Part shown: positions 56,139 through 64,000 of the stretch, piece after piece
How the letters are laid out: the number at the start of each line of letters is the position of its first letter
How positions within the stretch are numbered: the stretch's first letter is position 1
NCBI GenBank assembly: GCA_963969345.1
Contig: OZ017766.1
Coordinates: 124,001 to 188,000 of the forward strand
Reading direction: 5' to 3'
DNA length: 64,000 bases
DNA from: Turbatrix aceti
Taxonomy: Eukaryota > Nematoda > Chromadorea > Rhabditida > Panagrolaimidae
The notes under the pieces: model-generated
Databases searched by the model: none
Told to the model about the DNA's origin: nothing
The model's input: only the letters and a program-made list of their open reading frames with translations
Made by a program: the position numbers and the translations under genes

Positions 56139-58271
56139 TCAGCGACGACGGTGGCGGCAGACGAGAAGCAGCACGCCCACGGCCACGAGGTCGAGGAGGA
56201 GCAGTGTTCGGGAGTCCGGTGTCGCCTCGGTGAGAGTTGGTAGCCGTGCTGCAAGGGGGCGGTACGGGTTGCTTGCCTGATGCTGCCGGAAGATGACGGC
56301 GTGCGCGACTCCTGCGCAGCGGGCGCTGCACCTCACTTCGCCGTCGTCAGAGACCGGTAGAGTGATCATAGTGGCCGCGGTGGTGGTGTTGCATTCCACC
56401 ACAAGAACCTCGTTGCCGCATTCGACGAGAATCTGCTCTTCTTCTGGGGCGCTGCACAGCACCGTCACTGCTTCGCCGGTCGCTGCCGTAAGTGTTGGTC
56501 CCACCGTGATCGTACAGTTAGTCTCGGCAGCGCTGGATGATGCCAAGTGCCAACCTGCGATGCTGACTTCGAGTTCGACGGTAGCTTGGTCCGGTCGAAA
56601 TGCAGGCCCCGCAGGCGTCGAGTGCAGCAGGCCGGTCTTCCATGGCGTTGGCAAGGCATCGTCTAGCCAGGCTTGTAGCGGGGGGTCTGGCTCGCACAGG
56701 CAATTGACCGTCGTCGCCGTCGGTTGGCAGCCGCATCGCGGCTGAAAGGTAAACAGTTCCTCGCCGTGGCTGCGCCGTAGTCGTATTGCGTCGAGCGAGG
56801 GTGCGATCGCCCATTCCTGTCCTCGTCGCAAGAGAAAGACTTCACCGGGTGTTTGTAGGGCTTGGTTCAGCGTAACCGTGATGTTGCCGCTTACGGTGGT
56901 GGGCACTCCGTCGTAGAGCCGTACGCGAGTTGATGCCGTGGTGTGTCGTGTGGTAAGTTCCACGATGACTTGAACGCTGCTTGCCCATTCGTCGCATCGA
57001 TAGATCGAAATCGCACGTGTGTCGTCCTCCGGTAGTGCCACCAGTCTGTAGAAGATGCATGACGGGGTGGGCAAAGCGCACCCTGTGAAGATCCATTCTG
57101 GGCCATTTACGCATGAAGTCGTGCCCGGAAACTGGTTCACGTTGTCGAACTCCGGTAAGTGGTCGTTGGCTTTGACCTCTGCGCACGTGTTGAGAACACA
57201 TGAGCCGCTGGCCGGGCATCGTTGCACTGCTGCCGTAGCCGTCTTATAGCTACGCGTGTCAAACATGTGTCGTGGTCGACAAAGTAGCTGTGGCTTGTGG
57301 AGGGCTAGGGCGATCTGGCCGTGAACCGTGTCGTTGCTATCCAGCAATAGCAAGCATGGTCGTTGTCCCACGTCGCGCAACGTCAGACGTGCTTCGCCGA
57401 AGTGGGAGCATCCTGAGTCCGTGCATTGTGCCGCGTACGTTGACATGACGTTGCTCGTTGTGCAGACGGCACCCTCGCCACCCGGAAGAAACAGCAGGCA
57501 AAGTGCGAAGATGACGCGACGACGGGCACTGCGGGGGTTGCGGCAAACGAGCCACAAGAGCAACCGCAGTGGTAGGCTAAGTAGTTGCAACACGAGGCGG
57601 CAGACGATGGCCAGGGGGTTGAATACCGTCATAAGATGACCGATCGTGGTGCAGCAGAGGATAAGCGTGAGCAAGATGAGGCATGCGTAGCCGACCGGAC
57701 CAAAGATGAAGGTATCTGTGATCACTGGTGCGTTGACGAGGGGAAGTGCGTCCGTACGGGGGAGCCAGGCGCTAAGTGTCATTGCCACAGTCGCGGTAGT
57801 TGCCAGCGCGCGTGGTTGAGTACGCGGACGAAGCTCATAGCGCGGCATCTGAGGTGGCAACTGCGGTGGGGCCGCTTCAGGAGAAGTCGCCGCTGGTAGA
57901 GGTGCAGGGTGCTTACGAGGACGACCACGGCGGCGACGGGCCTCTGGTGCTGCGGCTGCCGTTGGCGACGGCGAACGATCGAGTTGCACGGGTGTGGAGT
58001 CGCTGGTGATGGCTGGACTGTCAACGGCAAACTCTAAGGGCGCAAGCTTGTTGACGGGGCGGCGAACAGTACGGCCGTTGGCCATGCGGACGGTGGCCGA
58101 CCGAATTGCGGCGTCAGCGGAGTCGTGGAGCGCCACCACACGCCCGATACGCCACTGGTTGCGTGGAACAGCGTCGTCGAGCATGAGAACCACCTCGTCG
58201 ATGACCGGTATGCGTGGCTCGTGGTAACGTGTGCCGTGCAGTAGGCGTTCAGACCGGTCGCGAAGGTCCAT
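56139..58271 (-). CDS. env: Integrase C-terminal domain fused to phlebovirus-like Env glycoprotein
   Basis: A 710-codon frame. Residues 1-80 match the domain that ends BEL/Pao polyproteins (DUF5641 type: VPRNQWRIGRVVALHDS, RRPVNKLAPLEF). A proline-rich linker with an AT-hook-like RRRRGRPRKHP (about 113-122) follows. Three hydrophobic segments lie at about 186-212, 221-243 and 252-264, the last acting as a likely signal before a cysteine-rich ectodomain. The motif GPEWIFTGC...SCIFYRL (about 390-409) resembles the fusion-loop region of phlebovirus Gc-type class II fusogens found in nematode BEL/Pao elements. N-glycosylation sites (NIT, NCT, NTT), a C-terminal membrane span (about 689-705) and a basic tail complete an envelope-like layout. 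The frame lies -1 to gag-pol and overlaps its end. Env function is inferred from architecture. The stop lies 13 bp before the 3' LTR. Confidence 0.82.
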   Translation of the reverse strand: MDLRDRSERLLHGTRYHEPRIPVIDEVVLMLDDAVPRNQWRIGRVVALHDSADAAIRSATVRMANGRTVRRPVNKLAPLEFAVDSPAITSDSTPVQLDRSPSPTAAAAPEARRRRGRPRKHPAPLPAATSPEAAPPQLPPQMPRYELRPRTQPRALATTATVAMTLSAWLPRTDALPLVNAPVITDTFIFGPVGYACLILLTLILCCTTIGHLMTVFNPLAIVCRLVLQLLSLPLRLLLWLVCRNPRSARRRVIFALCLLFLPGGEGAVCTTSNVMSTYAAQCTDSGCSHFGEARLTLRDVGQRPCLLLLDSNDTVHGQIALALHKPQLLCRPRHMFDTRSYKTATAAVQRCPASGSCVLNTCAEVKANDHLPEFDNVNQFPGTTSCVNGPEWIFTGCALPTPSCIFYRLVALPEDDTRAISIYRCDEWASSVQVIVELTTRHTTASTRVRLYDGVPTTVSGNITVTLNQALQTPGEVFLLRRGQEWAIAPSLDAIRLRRSHGEELFTFQPRCGCQPTATTVNCLCEPDPPLQAWLDDALPTPWKTGLLHSTPAGPAFRPDQATVELEVSIAGWHLASSSAAETNCTITVGPTLTAATGEAVTVLCSAPEEEQILVECGNEVLVVECNTTTAATMITLPVSDDGEVRCSARCAGVAHAVIFRQHQASNPYRPLAARLPTLTEATPDSRTLLLLDLVAVGVLLLVCRHRRR

Positions 58272-61200
58272 GAGGTAGACGCTGCGGTAGTGCTGCCAGA
58301 ATGTTTCGAGGCGTTGCCCAGAGGCAACAGAAAGTCAAGAGGACGAAAGACTTCTGGCGCTGCCGCGGAGCTGTGCGTAAGCGGTCGGGAGTTGATCGTG
58401 AATTCAACTTCCGCGAGTAAGGTAGTAAATTCCTCGAGGTGAAGCCAACTGCGACCGATACTGCTTTTCAGCGGCTGCTTGATGACGCCAATGATGCGTT
58501 CCCAGACGCCACCTTGCCACGGTGCATGTGCCACGATGTTCGACCAGGTGATGCCATTGTTGGTGCAGTGCTCATCGAGTGCGTCGGTGACTGCCGGTGG
58601 TAGCTGGAGTTCGGGCCAAGCGGTGCGCACTGCCGAGCTGGCAAGTTGAAATGTAGTCGCGTTGTCGGAAGTTATCGAGGACGGTCGCCCGCGTCGTGAG
58701 AAGAATCGCCGTAGAGCTGCCAAGCAGGAAGACCCTGAGAGCGAATGTACGACTTCGAGGTGCACTGCCCGCGTGACGAAGCATGTGAAGACTGCGACCC
58801 AGATTTTCATAGCTTGCGTGGGCTCCGTGGGGGACCGCACTGTACAAGGACCAAAGTAATCCAGGCCCACGTGGTCGAACGGCCGCGTTGGCGTGACTCG
58901 TGTTGCCGGTAATGCTGCCATTGGAGGGGCCGCAAACGGGCGCGCATCCCGTTTACGACAGGCACCGCATCGACGTAGTTGTCCTTTGACCAACTGCCTG
59001 CCTTGTGGGATCCAAAACTGCTGGCGCAACTCTGTCCACGTCGTTTGTTCGCCGGCATGTCGAAGTTGCAGATGCACGTGCGCGGCCAGATGTTTGGCGA
59101 GCAGTGCTTGCGGCGAGAGAAAGACGGGTTGACATGCCTCTGCTGACAGCGGTGAGTGAATGAGACGGCTGTCGTACCGCAGAACGCCGTCGACGTCCGT
59201 GAAGAGCACCGGGGTGTGCATCTTGGTCGGAGGAAAGTCTTGCTGCGCCTGTAGGATGAGAACGCGTTTGGCGATTGCGAGGTCGGTCGCCGACAACTTG
59301 GGGGCCTGTGCTGCCGCTGTGAGTTGTTTCATGAGCGGTGTCGAGGCTCTGTGTTGCAGAAATCGAGCACACGCACGATGAACGAGTGCCTGTGCGCGAA
59401 CCAGACCAATGTAGCTGTTGCTCGACTGTAGGTTGACACACGGCCACGTTGACGCCGATTCCGCAACACGAGTAGCGAACGCCGGAACAGTGGGTGACGA
59501 CGGCCATGTCGCTTCGGGCTGCGCAAGCCATGCCGGTCCATGTAGCCATTCCGGTCTGTTTCGCAGCTCGTCAGGGTCGAGACCACGCGTACCGATGTCT
59601 GCCGGGTTGTCCGTGGTCGACACGTAGTTCACTGTCGTGGTGACAGAGCGTATGAAACGTACGCGATTCGTGACAAACACGGGTAGAACTGCTTGGGGAG
59701 ATGATCGTACCCAGCCGAGGGCCGCCTGTGAATCGGTCCAGAGTGCCGGTGCTGCCTGCAGTGCCATGTGTGTCTGTAGAAAAGAACACAACTGGGCGCC
59801 GAGGTGCAATGCCACGAGTTCAAGACGAGGAATGGTAATGTCGAGTACCTCGCTTTCTGTCATGGTGGTGGGTGCAATGCGGGATTTGGCCATAAGCAAC
59901 TGAGGGCGTTGCGTGGGTTCCGCAAAGACCAGGTAGGCGACCGCTGCGTAGTGATGCTTGGATGCATCACAGAAGACATGAAGTCGTGCCGACGGCAGGT
60001 TACCGGGTAGATAGCGAGGCACGGTCCAGGTTTTGCCCGCGAAACCGTGAAGGAGTCGCTGCCAACGAGCGGTGTCGCCGTCAGAAAGTTGGGCGTCCCA
60101 GTCGTATCGGCCGTGCAGGTCGCGCAGGAAGTGACGAGCAGGTACAAGAGCCGGGGAGGTCCATCCGAGCGGGTCGTAGACTGACGCGACGACGCTGGCG
60201 ATGACGCGCTTTGTCACGGGTCCTGCTGGTGCCGTCGGGAAGTCGATCCGGAGGGTGTCTTGCGCAGTGTCCCAAACGATGCCCAGGATTTTGAACGGGT
60301 CGTCGTTGTCGGCAAACTCAGCGTGGATTGTTGCGTCGTTGGAGCGAAACTGCCGCAAATTCATCTTGGCTTCCGCGAAAAGTGCTTTGGCACGGATGCA
60401 GAGTTCACGGGCTTCGTGCGTCGTGCGGGCTGGCATGAAGACGTTATCGGCGTATATCATGTCGGCGATAACTTGTGCGAGGTTACCGTCCGCCGTCGAC
60501 AGGTGCTGGCGCAGCACCGCATTCAGGATGAACGGTGAGCAGTTGAGCCCGAAGGGGAGTCGGGTAAACCGATAGATGATCAGGTTGTCGGCAGAAGCGG
60601 GTTTCGTCGGGTCTTTGAGAAATAGGAATCGCAGTAGGTTCCGGTCGTCTTCTTGGATGCCGATCATGAGGAACGCTTTCTCGACGTCCGCCGAAACCAG
60701 AATCGGAGCGAACCGCGCGCGTAGTAGAATGGACGCCAGGTTGCCCAGAAGCAACGGGCCTCGGTACAGGATCTGGTTCAAGGAGTGCCCTGTTCTGCCT
60801 TGCTTGGCCGAACCGTCGTAGACGATACGCTTCTTCTTGTCCGTGACCACCATATGGTGAGGGATGTAGTGGCAGGGGCCCGTAGGAAGGGCGTCTAGGG
60901 CAACGGGCTCGATGATGCGCTCCGTGAGCTGTTGCTGGATGATGTCGACATACGCCTGCCAGCTCTCGGGATTTGTCGTTTGCCAGTGCCGCGACGTAGA
61001 CAGCAATCGTGCACGTGCCAGAAAAAAGTTGTCGCTGAAGTCCGCCGGTAACGGTCGTCGGGGCAGGCGCACGTGGTAGCGGCCGTCGGGCGTGCGTATG
61101 ATGGATGCCTGTAGCTCGCTCAAGGCGCGGTCATCGTCTTGCTCCCATGGGTCATCGCTGATGCCAATGGCGTCGAGTGCCCACTGCTTCTGGAGGAGCT

Positions 61201-63580
61201 CTGAGAGTTGCGCTGTTTTGGACTGCGCGGGTGACACGCGAAGTGGCGCTGCCGTGACCATGGCTGAGGAATCCACTTGTCCGCAAACGATGGGGCCAAA
61301 TACGGTGTTGAGCTCGTAGAGGCCGTCCGTGCGCCGTTGCGGTGGTCCTTGGATGACATCAAAGTAGGCGTCTATGCCTATGAGGACATCGACGGCTGCT
61401 GTGGTGTCAGGGGCGGCGGCGGCGTGCTTGAGCGGTTGTAAGAGATCGTCGACCGCCCAACACTTGACCACGAGATCGGCCCCGTCCGTGCGAAGCAAGC
61501 GGATCTGATGTCGTTGCGCGGAAATCTGCTGCGTGCGGCCGCCAATGGTGGCAACCGTGAGCATGGTGTCGTCGAGGACTGGGAGGTTGAGAGACTTTGC
61601 CAATGTCGTAGAGATGAAACTGGCTTCGCTGCCCGAGTCGAGGAGCATCATAACGTCAGCGTTGGTCTGGTGATGATGGACGCGGATGGTTGTCAACGGC
61701 AAGTAGGTGTTCGCCGATGACAGCGTCGTTGTGGTCACTTGTGCCGCCGGTGCTGGCGCCGGAGCAACAGTGCCGCTCGTTGTGTCGTTGTTGGGGGTAC
61801 AAAGTACCAGGTGGTGCCCAGTTTTGTGACAGGAGCGGCACGGACGTTGACGCTTGTCGCAGCCGGTGGACAAGTGATCCGCCGACAGGCAGATGAAGCA
61901 GCGACGCAGCTCGCGGATGCGTGCTTTTCGCTGTTCACTGCCGACCACCTTGGTGCAGCGGGTCGTGCTGTGGGCTGCATCGTTGCAGAAGAGGCACGGT
62001 CGGCGTGGTTTAGCGGCGCCGTCCGTGGCATCACGTGGTGGTTCAGTGGCTTTCGGGTTCCTGCGCTGGTGGGTGGGTTGGATAGCTGTTGCCAAGGTGG
62101 TTACGTGCGGTTGAACTGCGAGGGGGTCTCGGTGTTGTCGTCCAATGCGGACGCGCGAGGCCAAGAGTTGGTGGGCAATGCGACGGACGTCATCGAGTGT
62201 CCGGCGTCCATCGCACTTGTCCCAGATGAGGGCCAAGAAGTCTGAGGGCACTAGGCGTTCGACCATGCGGAGGAGCTGCGGGTGAGCGGTGTCTTCGCCG
62301 AGCGTGCTCATTTGACGTAGAAGTCGTTCTGCTTTTCCGAGGGTGACGCGTATTTGCAGGTACGTGGCGTTGGGCGGGCACGGTTGGATGTCGGCGAGTT
62401 CTTGATGCAGAGCCTCGCTCACGTCTTCGACTTGCCCGAATTGTTCTCGCAGGGTTTGCAGAGCAATGGCGTAAGTCTCTTCGCTTGGCTGGAGACCGTC
62501 CACGACAAGCGCTGCGTCTCCTTTGAGATGTGAGAAGAGGAGCGTGCACTTCTCGACGTACGGGATGGGCCTAGCGTCGATGGTGACCCGAAAAGTTTCC
62601 CAGAAGTGGAGAAACTTGGAGGGCGAGCCATCAAACGTAGGTAGCTCCATGCGAGGAAGCCGCGACCATTCGCTGGGGCGCTGAGGAAGCGGCGGTGGCC
62701 CCGTTGCTGCTGCGTGCTGCCTGACTGCTGGGTGAGCGTACGGGGCCACGTGCTGTGGCGCGCCCGTGTAGTGCCCGATCGGTGCCGTGTGCTGCGTGGC
62801 CGAGGAAAGCAGACCCGTAGTTGCCGTGAGCGGAGGGGCCGTAGGCTGCGGACCGTGCGAAGTCATGAATGGTAGCGCCGGATGCTGTCCATTGATGACC
62901 ATCGACGGCGGAGCGGAGGTGATCGGAGCCATGTGTGGCGGAGCCGCGGCGGTCACGCCGGGTCGGGGTTGATAGAACGTGCCTGAGGGGGCATGGCTGG
63001 CCCATGCCGGAGGAACCGCGGAGTCGACGGGTGCGGCAGCTGGAGCTGGCGGAGCGGAAGACGGCGGGGCCGACGGGTGCACGACTTGCTGTGCTGCTGC
63101 CTGGTTCAGGTCCGTAGATGTAGGAACCTTGGTCTCGGGTGGCGGAGAGGCTTCAGCAATCGAGGCCGATGGTGTGCGCAAAGGACGCGTCGTCAAGACC
63201 ATGTGGCGCGAGTTTAATTCGGCGAGGTGCGTCGCGATGTCGTTGCGCTTGGTGTGTGCGTCACCGAAGCAGTCGTTGAGGCTCTCGATCGTCGCTGTGC
63301 CGGTAAGCCACTGGTCCAGAAGCTGGGCCTCGTCGTACGCGTCGTCCGCTGACAGGCCGCGGATGATGCCGCGCCAGGCGTCCACCGAGTCGTCCAACTT
63401 CTCGGTGTGAAGTTGGATATTGAAATCGAGCCCCTTGAGGTCGAGGTAGAGGCGTGCGATGGCCGCCGGATCGTCCGGCACGTTGAGTTCGACGGCCGCG
63501 AGGCGGGCCAGGTGCGAGCGTAGAGTCGCGCGCTGCCGCCCGATAGTGGTACGCAGGGGTCCACTAGCCGATTGCACCAT
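58034..63580 (-). CDS. gag-pol: BEL/Pao Gag-Pol polyprotein
   Basis: An 1848-codon frame. Gag: an alanine/proline-rich N-terminus, a DUF1759-like capsid region at about 310-480 (LPTFDGSPSKFLHFWETF), and three CCHC zinc knuckles at about 529-542, 561-574 and 581-594. Protease: LLDSGSEASF with Asp648. Reverse transcriptase: about 905-1080, with SADVEKAF (Asp965), LPFGLNCSPF and a YADN box (1043-1046) in place of the common YVDD. RNase H: Asp1205 in FCDAS, Asp1283 in WTDSQ. Integrase: HHCC-type zinc region at about 1500-1542 and catalytic Asp1574, Asp1639 and Glu1694. From about residue 1755 the frame leaves the conserved family sequence; the expected C-terminal domain continues in the -1 frame of the next ORF. 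Residues after this are probably not native. The product would make the particle, copy its RNA and integrate the DNA. Confidence 0.92.
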   Translation of the reverse strand: MVQSASGPLRTTIGRQRATLRSHLARLAAVELNVPDDPAAIARLYLDLKGLDFNIQLHTEKLDDSVDAWRGIIRGLSADDAYDEAQLLDQWLTGTATIESLNDCFGDAHTKRNDIATHLAELNSRHMVLTTRPLRTPSASIAEASPPPETKVPTSTDLNQAAAQQVVHPSAPPSSAPPAPAAAPVDSAVPPAWASHAPSGTFYQPRPGVTAAAPPHMAPITSAPPSMVINGQHPALPFMTSHGPQPTAPPLTATTGLLSSATQHTAPIGHYTGAPQHVAPYAHPAVRQHAAATGPPPLPQRPSEWSRLPRMELPTFDGSPSKFLHFWETFRVTIDARPIPYVEKCTLLFSHLKGDAALVVDGLQPSEETYAIALQTLREQFGQVEDVSEALHQELADIQPCPPNATYLQIRVTLGKAERLLRQMSTLGEDTAHPQLLRMVERLVPSDFLALIWDKCDGRRTLDDVRRIAHQLLASRVRIGRQHRDPLAVQPHVTTLATAIQPTHQRRNPKATEPPRDATDGAAKPRRPCLFCNDAAHSTTRCTKVVGSEQRKARIRELRRCFICLSADHLSTGCDKRQRPCRSCHKTGHHLVLCTPNNDTTSGTVAPAPAPAAQVTTTTLSSANTYLPLTTIRVHHHQTNADVMMLLDSGSEASFISTTLAKSLNLPVLDDTMLTVATIGGRTQQISAQRHQIRLLRTDGADLVVKCWAVDDLLQPLKHAAAAPDTTAAVDVLIGIDAYFDVIQGPPQRRTDGLYELNTVFGPIVCGQVDSSAMVTAAPLRVSPAQSKTAQLSELLQKQWALDAIGISDDPWEQDDDRALSELQASIIRTPDGRYHVRLPRRPLPADFSDNFFLARARLLSTSRHWQTTNPESWQAYVDIIQQQLTERIIEPVALDALPTGPCHYIPHHMVVTDKKKRIVYDGSAKQGRTGHSLNQILYRGPLLLGNLASILLRARFAPILVSADVEKAFLMIGIQEDDRNLLRFLFLKDPTKPASADNLIIYRFTRLPFGLNCSPFILNAVLRQHLSTADGNLAQVIADMIYADNVFMPARTTHEARELCIRAKALFAEAKMNLRQFRSNDATIHAEFADNDDPFKILGIVWDTAQDTLRIDFPTAPAGPVTKRVIASVVASVYDPLGWTSPALVPARHFLRDLHGRYDWDAQLSDGDTARWQRLLHGFAGKTWTVPRYLPGNLPSARLHVFCDASKHHYAAVAYLVFAEPTQRPQLLMAKSRIAPTTMTESEVLDITIPRLELVALHLGAQLCSFLQTHMALQAAPALWTDSQAALGWVRSSPQAVLPVFVTNRVRFIRSVTTTVNYVSTTDNPADIGTRGLDPDELRNRPEWLHGPAWLAQPEATWPSSPTVPAFATRVAESASTWPCVNLQSSNSYIGLVRAQALVHRACARFLQHRASTPLMKQLTAAAQAPKLSATDLAIAKRVLILQAQQDFPPTKMHTPVLFTDVDGVLRYDSRLIHSPLSAEACQPVFLSPQALLAKHLAAHVHLQLRHAGEQTTWTELRQQFWIPQGRQLVKGQLRRCGACRKRDARPFAAPPMAALPATRVTPTRPFDHVGLDYFGPCTVRSPTEPTQAMKIWVAVFTCFVTRAVHLEVVHSLSGSSCLAALRRFFSRRGRPSSITSDNATTFQLASSAVRTAWPELQLPPAVTDALDEHCTNNGITWSNIVAHAPWQGGVWERIIGVIKQPLKSSIGRSWLHLEEFTTLLAEVEFTINSRPLTHSSAAAPEVFRPLDFLLPLGNASKHSGSTTAASTSWTFATGLNAYCTAHVTTSHAYRSSTRWFSCSTTLFHATSGVSGVWWRSTTPLTPQFGRPPSAWPTAVLFAAPSTSLRP
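63562..63579 (-). other. Primer-binding site
   Basis: TGGTGCAATCGGCTAGTG directly follows the 5' LTR. TGG pairs with the CCA end of a tRNA, and TGGTGCA...TCGGC resembles the 3' end of tRNA-Gly with a one-base offset. The tRNA identity is tentative. Confidence 0.6.
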
Positions 63581-63783
63581 TTCAATCGATCCAAGAGAGA
63601 GAGTAGAAAGCTCTTTCTTTATTCAATCCAAGCACATCAAAAATGCAAAACGTAAGCGCATTTATACCCCCTTTGCGGCCGGATATGTATCCGGCCGATT
63701 CGGGGGGATCGGGGGGCTTCCGGGAGCGCTTGTCGCTGACAACTGGCAAGAGCTCGTTGCCAGCGACTTCGCTGGCGGCGACA
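63580..63783 (-). repeat. 5' LTR of the BEL/Pao element
   Basis: 204 bp, appearing identical to the 3' LTR. Its last base is the A of the gag start codon. Confidence 0.95.
63661..63666 (-). promoter_or_regulatory. TATA box in the 5' LTR
   Basis: TATAAA in GGGGGTATAAATGCGC on the minus strand, about 80 bp before the LTR end. It should drive the genomic transcript. Confidence 0.75.
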
Positions 63784-63854
63784 ATTGGTCATTTAAACAA
63801 AAAAAGTCAAATTTTACTCTCCTGTTTTGGAAAGATGAGAATTCCCATAAACGA

Positions 63855-64000
63855 AAGCTGAACGACAACCAGGGTCCCAGGTGGTCGATCGCATCGTTCA
63901 GACAAGTCAAGAATACCCTCACCCAGAGACTGAGTTCAACAGGAGACTCGCTATGTACTATCCGCGCACACCTCTTTCTGACTCCCGCGAGGTCAAAGAA
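63855..64000 (+). other. Open frame at the right edge, candidate exon
   Basis: After a TAA near 63852, a plus-strand frame stays open to the window end and includes EYPHPETEFNRRLAMYYPRT. Composition is protein-like and more GC-rich than the spacer. The minus strand is also open. The family is not recognised, and it could be part of another transposon. Confidence 0.25.

Larger units (their letters stand above)
55922..63783 (-). mobile_element. BEL/Pao LTR retroelement with env (endogenous retrovirus-like)
   Basis: A complete 7862-bp element. The 204-bp LTRs at 55922-56125 and 63580-63783 appear identical base for base. The element is flanked by the 5-bp duplication ATTGG at 55917-55921 and 63784-63788. 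On the minus strand the order is 5' LTR, primer-binding site, gag-pol, env-containing frame, 3' LTR. It is markedly GC-rich against an AT-rich host background. Identical LTRs, intact long frames and a perfect duplication indicate a recent insertion. The one clear defect or oddity is the frame change near the end of pol. Confidence 0.95.

Noticed and set aside
56293..63861. Numerous plus-strand and alternate-frame ORFs across the retroelement
   Set aside because: Shadow frames of the GC-rich gag-pol and env frames; none has recognisable domains.

Overview
The window is animal nuclear DNA, most likely from an invertebrate. The evidence is split genes with very short introns (47, 52 and 53 bp), an invertebrate-type (i-type) lysozyme, an ephexin-type RhoGEF, and a BEL/Pao retroelement carrying a phlebovirus-like envelope gene. 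No operons or bacterial signals are seen. Nematode, tardigrade or arthropod cannot be told apart from this window. The background is AT-rich with few genes; most non-genic DNA is layers of transposable-element debris.

Layout. 1-10.9 kb: AT-rich DNA with three phase-consistent minus-strand exons (4675-10886) of a GoLoco-motif G-protein regulator; its largest intron holds a 1.8 kb mariner-like element that contains several younger insertions. 11-34 kb: mostly non-autonomous DNA transposons (hAT MITEs with perfect 8-bp target duplications, and long-terminal-inverted-repeat foldback elements sharing a conserved core), LINE remnants, and a few unassigned candidate exons. 34.4-36.8 kb: two compact two-exon genes for secreted proteins on the minus strand, an i-type lysozyme and an unrecognised 103-residue protein, each with a TATA box and poly(A) signal. 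A 406-bp internally deleted LINE lies between them.

37.3-42.2 kb (minus): five exons of an ephexin-family DH-PH-SH3 Rho guanine nucleotide exchange factor. Candidate 5' exons lie at 48.6, 50.6 and about 52.3 kb. 42-55.9 kb: introns or spacer with foldback elements, LINE 3' ends and a 126-bp CA repeat. 55.9-63.8 kb: one 7.86 kb BEL/Pao element on the minus strand with apparently identical 204-bp LTRs, a 5-bp target duplication, a 1848-codon gag-pol frame and a 710-codon frame encoding the end of integrase plus an Env-like glycoprotein. It is far more GC-rich than its surroundings and looks like a recent insertion.

Two LINE families recur. Family A ends in TAAAG repeats and family B in AAATA repeats. 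Both are present mainly as 3' ends, some with 11-15 bp target duplications, so an active reverse transcriptase has been mobilising short 3' pieces. Gene calls were made by reading motifs and by checking that splice phases agree; no database search was possible.
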